From assembly GCF_022227765.1 (NCBI RefSeq), contig NZ_JAJMLZ010000003.1, forward strand, positions 248,001-312,000: a stretch of DNA of 64,000 nt, read 5' to 3'. The notes beneath the pieces are model-generated. The model worked only from the letters and a program-made list of their open reading frames with translations, searched no databases and was not told where the DNA came from. A program made the translations under genes and the position numbers. The DNA comes from Ectothiorhodospira shaposhnikovii. Lineage in GTDB: Bacteria > Pseudomonadota > Gammaproteobacteria > Ectothiorhodospirales > Ectothiorhodospiraceae. Below, in pieces: positions 43,447 through 50,520 of this stretch; the first letter of the stretch is position 1; the number at the start of each line of letters is the position of its first letter.

Positions 43447-43479
43447 AGCGTAGGCTCGCAAGCTTAAATCAACCTTAAA
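43447..43479 (-). promoter_or_regulatory. Box A: PmrA/QseB-like direct repeat with -10 hexamer
   Basis: On the minus strand TTTAAG-GTTGA-TTTAAG (43463-43479) is followed exactly 10 bases later by TACGCT (43447-43452). The same layout occurs at boxes B and C. The pattern matches the YTTAAK-N5-YTTAAK sites of PmrA/QseB-type regulators. Confidence 0.6.
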
Positions 43480-43554
43480 GGACAGCCGGCTGCTTCCCGG
43501 TGCCAGCGGACCATCCGGCTTTTCCGGCCGGGTGGGTGCGGTTGGAAGGATTTT

Positions 43555-43869
43555 TCAGTGCATGCCGGAGTCATGTCGCAACAGGCGTCCGTCTTCCGCG
43601 TCCACGGTCATCCGGTGCAGGACACCATCGACGCCGAGCGTCTTGATCCTGTAGACGTATCGCCCCTGTTCACGCTCCAGGTGGGATTCGATGATCTGTC
43701 CGTAGGCGGTCTTTCCGGATGCTTTGAGTACATGGTCCATGGGCTGGATCCGGTGGTCTGCCTGGAGCTGAACTACTTCCAGGGGATCAATGGTTTCCGC
43801 CGTCAGCCCCACCGCAGGGATTAGCAGGGCCGCAAGCAGGGCAAGGGGGATGGTTTTCAAGGTTTTCAT
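43555..43869 (-). CDS. PepSY-domain periplasmic protein
   Basis: A 104-residue exported protein with a signal peptide (TIPLALLAALLIPAVGLTA) and a PepSY-like domain (MDHVLKASGKTAYGQIIESH, then REQGRYVYRIKTLGVDGVLHR and DAEDGRLLRHDS). It is paralogous to 46827-47138, sharing the order hydrophobic signal, EILRL/VVQLQ helix, E-x-E-x-GRYVYxIK core. PepSY proteins may act as inhibitors or sensors in the periplasm. It follows cytochrome b561 by 168 bases, a gap that contains a dispersed repeat unit. Confidence 0.75.
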   Translation of the reverse strand: MKTLKTIPLALLAALLIPAVGLTAETIDPLEVVQLQADHRIQPMDHVLKASGKTAYGQIIESHLEREQGRYVYRIKTLGVDGVLHRMTVDAEDGRLLRHDSGMH

Positions 43870-43981
43870 GGCGGGTACTCCTAGGGATCAACCTCAACCG
43901 GTAAATGTGTCGATCAGGATTGTGCTTCGCAGGCTCGGTGTCAGGTACGGAAGGCGGGAGTCCGGGGTTTTCAGTCTGTGA

Positions 43982-44006
43982 CTGGATTCCCGCTTTCGCA
44001 GGGACG
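43982..44006. repeat. Single degenerate palindromic repeat unit
   Basis: CTGGATTCCCGC-TTTC-GCAGGGACGAC resembles the ATTCCCGC...GCGGGAAT family with changes in the right arm. It sits between cytochrome b561 and the downstream PepSY gene. Confidence 0.5.
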
Positions 44007-44037
44007 ACAGGGATGGCGAGCGCAACGTCCGAAGGGC

Positions 44038-44610
44038 CTATTCAGAGCGTCTCTTGCGGCCGGTGATCATGGCGCGCACCAGATTCTCCTTCTGGGCCAG
44101 GCTGCCTAGCAGCACACCGATGAGATGGATCAGCACCAGGCCCAGGGTGAAGTTGGCAAGGAACTCGTGGATCTCCTCCACCGCTTCCGCCGCGCCGTGG
44201 CCGGCGCCGGCCATAAGTCCGGCCAGGGGGCCCGCCGATTCCTCGGCTCCCAGGGTGGCCATGCCGCTGACGGCGAGGCCGATGAGGCTGATGAACATCA
44301 GCACATACACCCAGCCCGCCAGGGGGTTGTGACCCCGGTGGTATTCGGGTTGTCCCCGCAGCAGTCCGCGCACGTGGGCCATGACCTCGCCGGGAGGCCG
44401 CACGAAGTCCCGGAAACGGGCGTGAGTGCCGCCGATGAACCCCCAGGGAATGCGGGCCAGGACCAGTAACAGGACCGCGTAGCCGGCCAGGGTGTGTACG
44501 TCCATGAGGTCGTCGCCGACCACGTAGGCGGTGATGAAGGCACCGGCCAGACCCCAATGGAAGATGCGCAGTACGGGGTCCCAGACCGGGATCTGATGGG
44601 GGGTGTTCAT
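44038..44610 (-). CDS. Cytochrome b561-family membrane protein
   Basis: A 190-residue di-heme b-type cytochrome with four membrane helices. Candidate heme ligands are the histidines in RIFHWGLAGAF, MDVHTLAGY, EEIHEFLANF and LVLIHLIGVLLGS. The VLRIFHW start and the helix spacing fit the Ni/Fe-hydrogenase-cytochrome/b561 family (PF01292). It is likely to pass electrons from quinol to a periplasmic acceptor, possibly a c-type cytochrome that is not encoded nearby. The ATG at 44610 lies 53 bases from box B and downstream of the response regulator. The longer open frame reaching into that gene is not real. Confidence 0.85.
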   Translation of the reverse strand: MNTPHQIPVWDPVLRIFHWGLAGAFITAYVVGDDLMDVHTLAGYAVLLLVLARIPWGFIGGTHARFRDFVRPPGEVMAHVRGLLRGQPEYHRGHNPLAGWVYVLMFISLIGLAVSGMATLGAEESAGPLAGLMAGAGHGAAEAVEEIHEFLANFTLGLVLIHLIGVLLGSLAQKENLVRAMITGRKRRSE

Positions 44611-44646
44611 GGTGTTGCTGCCCTCATGTTGTGTGGAGATGGGGGC

Positions 44647-44679
44647 AGTGTGACGCGGCAAGCTTAATCCACGCTTAAT
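44647..44679 (-). promoter_or_regulatory. Box B: PmrA/QseB-like repeat upstream of cytochrome b561
   Basis: ATTAAG-CGTGG-ATTAAG (44663-44679, minus strand), then ten bases, then CACACT (44647-44652). The box overlaps the last codons of the response regulator gene. It shares with boxes A and C the CTT just after the second half-site. Confidence 0.6.
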
Positions 44680-45361
44680 TCTTCTCCCGTTCCGGACGGG
44701 GAGGGGGCGACCGCAGATAATAGCCCTGGCCGCGACGGGTCTGGATGAGATCCGGGCCCAGTTTCTCCCGCAGCCGGGAGATGTACACCTCCAGTACGTT
44801 GCTGTCCCGTTCGCTCTCGTATTCGTACAGATGCTCCGCCAGCCGGGTCTTGGACAGCACCTGGTCGGGATGACGCAGGAAGTAGCGCAGCAACTTGAAT
44901 TCGGTGGCGGTGAGGGGCAACTCGTCGGGGCCGTCCACCAGCACCTGACGCTGCTCGTCCAAGCGCCAGGGACCCAGTCGCAGGGTGGTGTCCCGTACCG
45001 GCGCCGAGCGGCGCAGCAGGGCCTGGATACGGGCCAGCAGCTCTTCCACATGAAAGGGCTTGCCCAGGTAGTCATCGGCCCCTTGTCGCAGTCCTTCCAC
45101 CCGCTCTCGCCAGCTGTTGCGGGCAGTCAGGATCAGCACCGGGGTGGTGATGCCGGTCTCGCGCCAAGCGGCCAACACCGCCATGCCCGGTAGGTCGGGC
45201 AGCCCCAGATCCAGCACGATCAGGTCATAGGGTTCCGTTTCTCCCAGATGCCGGCCGTCCACGCCGTTCAGGGCCAGGTCCACCGCCAGCCCTTCCCGTT
45301 GCAGGCGCCGCTGCAGGCGCGACCCCAGTTCCACATCATCTTCAACGATCAGGATTCTCAT
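44675..45361 (-). CDS. OmpR-family response regulator (QseB/PmrA-like)
   Basis: A 228-residue regulator. The receiver has ILIVEDDVELG, the phospho-acceptor Asp in LIVLDLGLPDLPG and Lys in DDYLGKPFHVEEL. The winged helix covers about residues 125-220 with SNVLEVYISRLREKLG and the ending TRRGQGYYL. NVLEVYISRLR is typical of the QseB/PmrA/PhoP subgroup, which binds TTAAG-type direct repeats like boxes A-C. TTG-ATG at the 5' end; the ATG at 45361 was taken. It overlaps the kinase gene by 20 bases. Confidence 0.88.
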   Translation of the reverse strand: MRILIVEDDVELGSRLQRRLQREGLAVDLALNGVDGRHLGETEPYDLIVLDLGLPDLPGMAVLAAWRETGITTPVLILTARNSWRERVEGLRQGADDYLGKPFHVEELLARIQALLRRSAPVRDTTLRLGPWRLDEQRQVLVDGPDELPLTATEFKLLRYFLRHPDQVLSKTRLAEHLYEYESERDSNVLEVYISRLREKLGPDLIQTRRGQGYYLRSPPPRPEREKN

Positions 45362-46730
45362 CAAACTGTTCCCGTAGTGTGTTCGGGGCGGGGCTTGAGG
45401 ATGACGGGACCGGGAGGGGCAGGGTCACGTTGACCCGCAGCCCGCCCAGGTCGGGGGAGGCGTCGTAAGTGATTCGGCCCTCGTACTGGTCCACTACGTC
45501 CTGCACGATGCCCAGACCCAGTCCATGTCCGTCCCCCCGTTCGTCCAGAGGGCGGCCCGGGCGCCCCAGCAGCGGTATGTCCTCCGGGGAAATGCCGGGG
45601 CCGTCATCCTCAATGATCGCCTGCAGGGTGTGTTCACGGGTCGGGCTCACTCTCACCCGGACCCGGGAGGTTGCCCAGCGACAGGCGTTGTCCAGCAGAT
45701 TGCCGAACATCTCCAGCATGTCTTCTCCATCCAGCGGCCAGGTGCCGGTGGTCACTTGCAGTTGCATCGTCACCCGGTGACGGTGGAGACGGTCCAGGGC
45801 CTCCACCAGGTCGGTCAGTTCCTTGCGGGCGTCAAAGCCGGCCCCGGGATGTCCCCGGCCGGCCAGACTGGCGCGACGCATCTCCCGTTCCACGGTTTCG
45901 TGCATGGCGCGCAGCTGCCGCCGGAGGGTCCAGGCGGTGTCTTCATCGCCACGGGCCGAGAGTTCGTCCGCCAGTTGGGAGAGCACGGCCAGGGGGGTCT
46001 TCAGGGCATGGCTGACGTTGCCCAGCGCCCGGCGGCTGCGGGTCAGGCGCAGGCCGTGGTGACGGATGAGCCGGTTGACGGCCTCCAGCATGGGGGTGAT
46101 CTCCCGGGGCGCGGGCAGGTTCACCGGTACCGCCTCGCCGGTCTCCAGTCGGCGGCAGGCGTCCACCGCCGCGTCCAGGGGGCGCAATGCGCGCTGGATC
46201 ACCAGAAATTGCAGCAGCAGGGCCAGCCCCAGAGCCGCCAGGGTCATGGCCATGAAACGCCCTTCCAGTTCGTCCACGGCGGTCTGCATGGGCCCCAGCT
46301 CCTGGGCAACCGAGATCACCACGGCCTCGCCGTCGATGCGATAGCCGCGGCTGAGCACCAGCAAGGCCTGACCCGCGGGCCCCTCCATGCGGGTGAGCCA
46401 CTGCTCGCCTTCCGGTACCGGGGGAGATGCCAGGTCTTCGTCCCAGAGGGAGCGGGAGCGCACCACCGTGTGGGGGGACTGAATCCGGAAATAGTGCCCG
46501 GAGAGCGGGGTGCTGTAGATGATGCCCAGGGTGCGGTTGAAGGCGGCAGGCCCTTCCTCGCTGTCCAGCAGGTGTACGTACAGGGTATCGGCGTCATGTT
46601 CCAGCCGGTCCACCAGATAGCCGTCCACCAGGACTCGGGACAGGGTCTTCAGACCCAGCCCCTGGGCCGCCAGCAGGGCCAGCAGGCAGAGGGCGGCCAG
46701 CAGGCTCAAGCGGAATTTGAGGGAGTTCAT
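45342..46730 (-). CDS. Sensor histidine kinase, PhoQ/QseC-like
   Basis: A 462-residue membrane kinase. The N-terminal helix is LSLLAALCLLALLAAQGLGL, followed by a periplasmic sensor domain (about 30-165), a second helix (MTLAALGLALLLQFLVI), HAMP, the H-box GNVSHALKTPLAVLSQL, then NLLDNACRWATS, DDGPGISPEDIPLLG and GLGLGIVQDVVDQ. NVSHALKTPL is characteristic of PhoQ-like kinases. The periplasmic domain has ESLLDS- and VVRSRSLWDED-like segments without an obvious acidic metal patch. It is transcribed before the regulator, and a strong terminator precedes it, so expression probably depends on read-through from the PepSY gene or on its own weak promoter. Confidence 0.88.
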   Translation of the reverse strand: MNSLKFRLSLLAALCLLALLAAQGLGLKTLSRVLVDGYLVDRLEHDADTLYVHLLDSEEGPAAFNRTLGIIYSTPLSGHYFRIQSPHTVVRSRSLWDEDLASPPVPEGEQWLTRMEGPAGQALLVLSRGYRIDGEAVVISVAQELGPMQTAVDELEGRFMAMTLAALGLALLLQFLVIQRALRPLDAAVDACRRLETGEAVPVNLPAPREITPMLEAVNRLIRHHGLRLTRSRRALGNVSHALKTPLAVLSQLADELSARGDEDTAWTLRRQLRAMHETVEREMRRASLAGRGHPGAGFDARKELTDLVEALDRLHRHRVTMQLQVTTGTWPLDGEDMLEMFGNLLDNACRWATSRVRVRVSPTREHTLQAIIEDDGPGISPEDIPLLGRPGRPLDERGDGHGLGLGIVQDVVDQYEGRITYDASPDLGGLRVNVTLPLPVPSSSSPAPNTLREQFDENPDR

Positions 46731-46742
46731 TGCCTTGTGCTC

Positions 46743-46778
46743 AAAAAGACGGTGCGCCCGTCCATGGACGGGCGCACC
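46743..46778 (-). terminator. Intrinsic terminator between PepSY gene and kinase gene
   Basis: GGTGCGCCCGTCC and GGACGGGCGCACC form a 13-base perfect stem with a two-base loop (46751-46778). On the minus strand the sequence GTCTTTTTG follows. It should sharply reduce transcription from box C into the kinase-regulator pair. Confidence 0.75.
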
Positions 46779-46826
46779 GGGACCGGGACAGCCGCCGGGA
46801 CTTCAAGTGCCGTGTCCGGATCCTGC

Positions 46827-47138
46827 TCAGCGGTCTCGTTCACGCTTGATCAGACTGGCGTCGCCGGCATTGAGATAGAGCTTGTGACGTACCCCGTCGG
46901 CATCGAGGATCTTGAGTTCGTACACGTAACGGCCGTCTTCCCGTTCCAGTTCGGCCTCAATGAACTGCCCCGGCACGATCCCGGCGGCCTGTCTGAGTAC
47001 CTCCTCCATGGGCATGATCTCCCCGGCGGCCCGCAGGCGCAGGATCTCGTTGTGCTCCATGCGGTCCCCGGCCAGGCTCAGCCCGGGGGCAAGCAGGGCA
47101 AGGCAAAGAAACGGTGTGGTCAATGATCGGATATGCAT
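46827..47138 (-). CDS. PepSY-domain periplasmic protein
   Basis: A 103-residue exported protein with a signal peptide (TTPFLCLALLAPGLSLAGD) and a PepSY domain (NEILRLRAAGEIMPMEEVL, then REDGRYVYELKILDADGVRHK). It is the first gene downstream of box C. Similar small PepSY proteins are often encoded beside a QseBC/PmrAB-type two-component system and cytochrome b561, as here. It may feed back on the sensor kinase, which is inference. A strong terminator follows. Confidence 0.78.
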   Translation of the reverse strand: MHIRSLTTPFLCLALLAPGLSLAGDRMEHNEILRLRAAGEIMPMEEVLRQAAGIVPGQFIEAELEREDGRYVYELKILDADGVRHKLYLNAGDASLIKRERDR

Positions 47139-47171
47139 GGGCGTGCGCCTCTGGCTGTGGATGTGGAGGGC

Positions 47172-47204
47172 AGTGTGCCACCGTAAGCTTAAATCAAGCT
47201 GAAT
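47172..47204 (-). promoter_or_regulatory. Box C: PmrA/QseB-like repeat upstream of the first PepSY gene
   Basis: ATTCAG-CTTGA-TTTAAG (47188-47204, minus strand; one half-site has a mismatch), ten bases, then CACACT (47172-47177). The start codon follows 34 bases after the -10. This suggests autogenous control of the cluster. Confidence 0.58.
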
Positions 47205-47321
47205 TCGAGCTGACGATTCCGGTCATCGATGCCCTTGACCCGTTTTCAACAATTGCCGAAGTGGCGATTTGGTGTCAGATTGAAGGCCCGCTGCCGCGCA
47301 GTCCTTCAACGAGGGTAAGAC

Positions 47322-48062
47322 ATGAACGCCAGCAAGATATTGGACCAGTTGATTCGGCAGGCCGGTGGTCAGTCAGGCGGCGCTCGGCAAGGTGCGGGAG
47401 GCATGGATCTCAAGGGTGTGCTGGATAGCCTTTCCCGTCAATTGGGTAGCGGAGAGGGATCTGCCCAGCAGGGCAGCGGTGGTCTGGGCCTGGATATGAA
47501 AAGCGTGCTGGGTGGTGGTGCGCTGGGACTGCTGTTGGGTTCCAAACGCGGTCGCAAGCTCGGTGGCAAGGCACTGAAGTACGGTGCGCTTGCCGGCGTG
47601 GGCGCGTTGGCCTGGAAGGCGTGGCAGAACACGCAAGGGTCAAATCAGGTGTCTTCCATAGGCGGAGAGCCAGTGGAACGCCTGTCCGGGCCGGCGCGGG
47701 AGCATCGAAGCCTTGAGCTCTTGCAGGCGATGATCATGGCGGCCCGTGCCGACGGTCATATCGATGATCAGGAACGTGCGTTGATCACTGAACAGATTGA
47801 TGCGCTAGGGGCGGATCAGGAACTGCACGCCTGGGTTGAGCGCCAGCTCTCCGCGCCCTTGGATGCCCGGGCGTTGGCGGCCCGGGTTGACTCACCCCAA
47901 GCGGCACGTGAGATGTATCTGGTCAGCGTGGCAATCGTGGATGAGCAAAATCCGATGGAGCGGGCCTGGCTCGATCAGCTGGCCCAGGCTCTTGCGTTGC
48001 CCAAGGATGTTGCCGATGAACTGGAGCGGCTCGGGCGCGACCAGGTCGCGGGGACATCCTGA
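47322..48062 (+). CDS. DUF533 (YebE-like) protein with TerB-like C-terminal domain
   Basis: A 246-residue protein. The N-terminal half is low complexity, rich in Gly, Gln and Ser, with two repeated MDLKGVLDSL/LDMKSVLGGG motifs and a hydrophobic glycine-rich segment (GGGALGLLLGSKRGRKLGG and GALAGVGALAWKAW). The C-terminal half is a helical TerB-like domain (LQAMIMAARADGHIDDQERA, MYLVSVAIVDEQNPMERAWL). The order matches E. coli YebE/DUF533, an inner membrane protein of unknown function induced by envelope stress. It is divergent from the PepSY operon. The 128-base gap before the PII-like gene means it may not belong to that operon. Confidence 0.82.
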   Translation: MNASKILDQLIRQAGGQSGGARQGAGGMDLKGVLDSLSRQLGSGEGSAQQGSGGLGLDMKSVLGGGALGLLLGSKRGRKLGGKALKYGALAGVGALAWKAWQNTQGSNQVSSIGGEPVERLSGPAREHRSLELLQAMIMAARADGHIDDQERALITEQIDALGADQELHAWVERQLSAPLDARALAARVDSPQAAREMYLVSVAIVDEQNPMERAWLDQLAQALALPKDVADELERLGRDQVAGTS

Positions 48063-48190
48063 GCGCGTCACTGGATCCCATACGCCCCTATCATGCACGG
48101 TTGGTCCCTCGCGCGTTCTAGGTAAAGGAAAAACGACCGGGTGGTTATGCTATCTTCGTTCCAGGTTCAAAAAGCGGTGGAGACTGGGCC

Positions 48191-48559
48191 TTGGAGGCGA
48201 AACTGCTGGTGGCCGTGGTGGCGGACGAGCTTGAGGAGGCGGCACGGGAAATTGCCCGGGAGGAGGGTGCTCGCGGGATGACGCTGATCTCCGCGCGTGG
48301 CCTGAATTTCCCGGAACACATCACCTTCTTCGGTCTGACCTACTACGGTATCGAGACGGTCCTGGTGGCGTTGCTGGACGAAGCCACGGCGATCCGGATC
48401 GCGGAGCGGATGAACATTGAATTGAAGCTGCTGGAACCGTTCAAGGGTCTTGCCTTCTGCCTCCCGGTGGAAGGTGTCGGCGGGATCGACATCGAGGCGC
48501 TGCATCGCCACATCATCGAACTCGGCCCGGTTGACCGCCTGGAAGACAGCCCTCGCTGA
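48191..48559 (+). CDS. PII-like small regulatory protein (upstream copy)
   Basis: A 122-residue protein with the beta-alpha-beta pattern of PII proteins (LLVAVVADELEEAAREIARE, GARGMTLISARG, TFFGLTYYGIETVLVALLDE, GLAFCLPVEGVGGID). Compared with GlnB the T-loop is shortened: the TELYRGAEY stretch, including the uridylylated Tyr, is missing and GLNFPEHITFFGLTY takes its place. The TTG start fits because it aligns with the ATG of the second copy (50116) and has GGTGGAG upstream, the same ribosome site seen before that copy. It lies 42 bases before the DUF1538 gene. A regulatory subunit of that transporter is the obvious guess. Confidence 0.72.
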   Translation: MEAKLLVAVVADELEEAAREIAREEGARGMTLISARGLNFPEHITFFGLTYYGIETVLVALLDEATAIRIAERMNIELKLLEPFKGLAFCLPVEGVGGIDIEALHRHIIELGPVDRLEDSPR

Positions 48560-48601
48560 AGCCTGCCCCATCCTCTCCCTTCACCAGACAAAGCCACGCC
48601 C

Positions 48602-50119
48602 GTGAACCAACTCAGGGAATTCCTGCACTTACTGAACCATGCGTTCCGAAATCTGCTGCCGATCATCCTGGTGGTCGGCATCTTTCAGTTCCTGATCATC
48701 CGTCAGGTCCCGGACCAGTGGTTGCCCATGGCCATCGGTCTGCTGGTGGTCGTGCTGGGTGTTGCGTTGTTCCTGCAAGGGCTTGAGCTGGGGATTTTTC
48801 CCATTGGCAAGAACCTGTCCAACGAGTTCGCGCGCAAAGGCTCATTGCCGCTCTTGATGATATTCGGCTTTTGTCTGGGGTTTGCCGCCGTGGTGGCGGA
48901 ACCTGCGTTGATCGCGGTCGCAAGTCAGGCGGAGATCATCAGCGAAGGCAGGATCAGTGCGATGATATTGAGGTTGCTTGTCGCGGTATCCGTCGGCCTG
49001 GTGGTGGCACTGGGCGTGGTGCGGATTCTGCTTGGGCACAGTCTGCACTGGTACATGATCATTGGCTATGTCGTGGTGGTGATCGTGACTTTTTTCGCAC
49101 CGGAGGAGATCGTCGGGCTGGCGTATGACTCCGGTGGCGTGACCACGAACATCGTGACCGTGCCACTGATCGCGGCCCTGGGGATCGGCCTGGCGGTATC
49201 GGTGCGCGGTCGCAATCCCCTGATTCACGGTTTCGGACTGGTCGGGCTGGCGGTCATGGTGCCGATGATCTCGGTGCAGATCTACGGGATCATCGTGTAC
49301 AGCTTCGGTGAGGCTCGGGAGGTGACCCAGGGTATTGTGGAAGCGGTGGCGGACCCGGTGGTCACCGAGGTGGTTCAGGAGATCGCCGGCAGCGTGGTAT
49401 TGGGCATGCTGCGCGACCTGATGATCATGTTCCGCGACGTGCTGCCGATCATCGCGGTCGTCCTGATCTTCCAGTATCTGGTGATCCGCAAGCATATTGC
49501 CCATCTGCACAAGGTGATGGGAGGTTTCCTGCTGGTGATCGTCGGCCTCTACGCTTTCGTGGTGGGCCTGAAGATGGGGCTGTTTCCCATCGGCCAGACC
49601 ATGGCCGAGCAGTTGATCGGACTGGACCGCTGGCTCTTCGTATACCTGTTCGCCTTTGCCATCGGTTTCGCTACGACCATGGCCGAACCCGCCCTGATCG
49701 CCATCGGTCAGAAGGCAGAGGAGGCGGCGAAGGGCCAGCTCAACGGCAACGTGATCCGCATCCTGGTCGCGGTGGGTGTCGCGATCGGGATTACCATCGG
49801 GGTGCACCGCATCATTGCCGGCGATTCGATCCACTATTACATCATGGCCGGTTATGCCGTGGTGATCCTGCTGACCTTCCTGTCCCCGAAATACATCGTG
49901 GCACTGGCTTACGATCTGGGTGGCGTGACCACTTCCGAAGTGACCGTGCCGCTGGTGACGGCGCTGGGTATCGGTCTGGCCACGCACATCGAGGGGCGCA
50001 ACGTGATGATCGACGGTTTTGGTCTGATCGCGTTCGCCTCCATCTTTCCCATCATGTCCGTGATGCTCTACGCCATCGCGGTTGAACTCGCCAAGCGGTG
50101 GAGAGAGGCTGAATCATGA
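48602..50119 (+). CDS. Duplicated DUF1538 membrane protein (UmpAB-like antiporter candidate)
   Basis: A 505-residue membrane protein made of two homologous halves, about 1-235 and 265-505. Paired motifs are AEPALIA (99-105 and 361-367), LAYDSGGVTT/LAYDLGGVTT (173 and 435), GIFPIG/GLFPIG and HSLHWYMIIGY/DSIHYYIMAGY. Each half has about six helices. From memory, a DUF1538 pair called UmpAB was reported in a Halomonas species as a two-subunit Na+(Li+,K+)/H+ antiporter; here both are fused. It starts with GTG. It lies between two PII-like genes, overlapping the second by four bases. Transport of ions under nucleotide or metabolite control is inferred. Confidence 0.8.
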   Translation: MNQLREFLHLLNHAFRNLLPIILVVGIFQFLIIRQVPDQWLPMAIGLLVVVLGVALFLQGLELGIFPIGKNLSNEFARKGSLPLLMIFGFCLGFAAVVAEPALIAVASQAEIISEGRISAMILRLLVAVSVGLVVALGVVRILLGHSLHWYMIIGYVVVVIVTFFAPEEIVGLAYDSGGVTTNIVTVPLIAALGIGLAVSVRGRNPLIHGFGLVGLAVMVPMISVQIYGIIVYSFGEAREVTQGIVEAVADPVVTEVVQEIAGSVVLGMLRDLMIMFRDVLPIIAVVLIFQYLVIRKHIAHLHKVMGGFLLVIVGLYAFVVGLKMGLFPIGQTMAEQLIGLDRWLFVYLFAFAIGFATTMAEPALIAIGQKAEEAAKGQLNGNVIRILVAVGVAIGITIGVHRIIAGDSIHYYIMAGYAVVILLTFLSPKYIVALAYDLGGVTTSEVTVPLVTALGIGLATHIEGRNVMIDGFGLIAFASIFPIMSVMLYAIAVELAKRWREAES

Positions 50120-50463
50120 AATTTGCGGTACTTGTCGCGATCATCGCTGATGACCTTGAGGAAAAGGCCATCGACATCGCCAAGAAGGCGGGTGCCGGCG
50201 GAGTGACGATGCTGGATGCCCGCGGGATCGGTGCCAAGGAAAAGAAGACCTTTTTCGGACTCACCTACGAGGGCTCTCAGAGTGTGTTGATCTGCGTGCT
50301 GGAAAAGAAGCTGTCGCTGCGGGTGATGAAGGCACTGACGGCGGAACTCGAACTGGCCAGACACTCCAAGGGGGTGGTCTTCACCGTGCCGTTGGATCAC
50401 ATCGCCGGCATCGACACCCGGCAGCTTGAGAGTTTCGAGGCGCGTATCAAGGACGACATCTGA
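50116..50463 (+). CDS. PII-like small regulatory protein (downstream copy)
   Basis: A 115-residue paralogue of 48191-48559: FAVLVAIIADDLEEKAIDIA, GAGGVTMLDARGIG, TFFGLTYEGSQSVLICVLEK and GVVFTVPLDHIAGID align along the full length. As in the other copy the T-loop is short and lacks the modified tyrosine. The ATG overlaps the DUF1538 stop (ATGA), giving near-equal translation of both. Its C-terminus is a short acidic helix. The two copies differ clearly in sequence, so a heterotrimer or separate signals are possible. Function is inferred from context only. Confidence 0.72.
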   Translation: MKFAVLVAIIADDLEEKAIDIAKKAGAGGVTMLDARGIGAKEKKTFFGLTYEGSQSVLICVLEKKLSLRVMKALTAELELARHSKGVVFTVPLDHIAGIDTRQLESFEARIKDDI

Positions 50464-50520
50464 TCCGTGGCTCGACCGGCATGGTGTTCTGCGGGTGGTG
50501 AATGCAGGAGAAACATAGCG

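Noticed and set aside
44611-45075. N-terminal extension of cytochrome b561 into the response regulator gene
   Set aside because: The extension is an out-of-frame reading of the response regulator; the ATG at 44610 has a GAGGG site and starts the first helix correctly.
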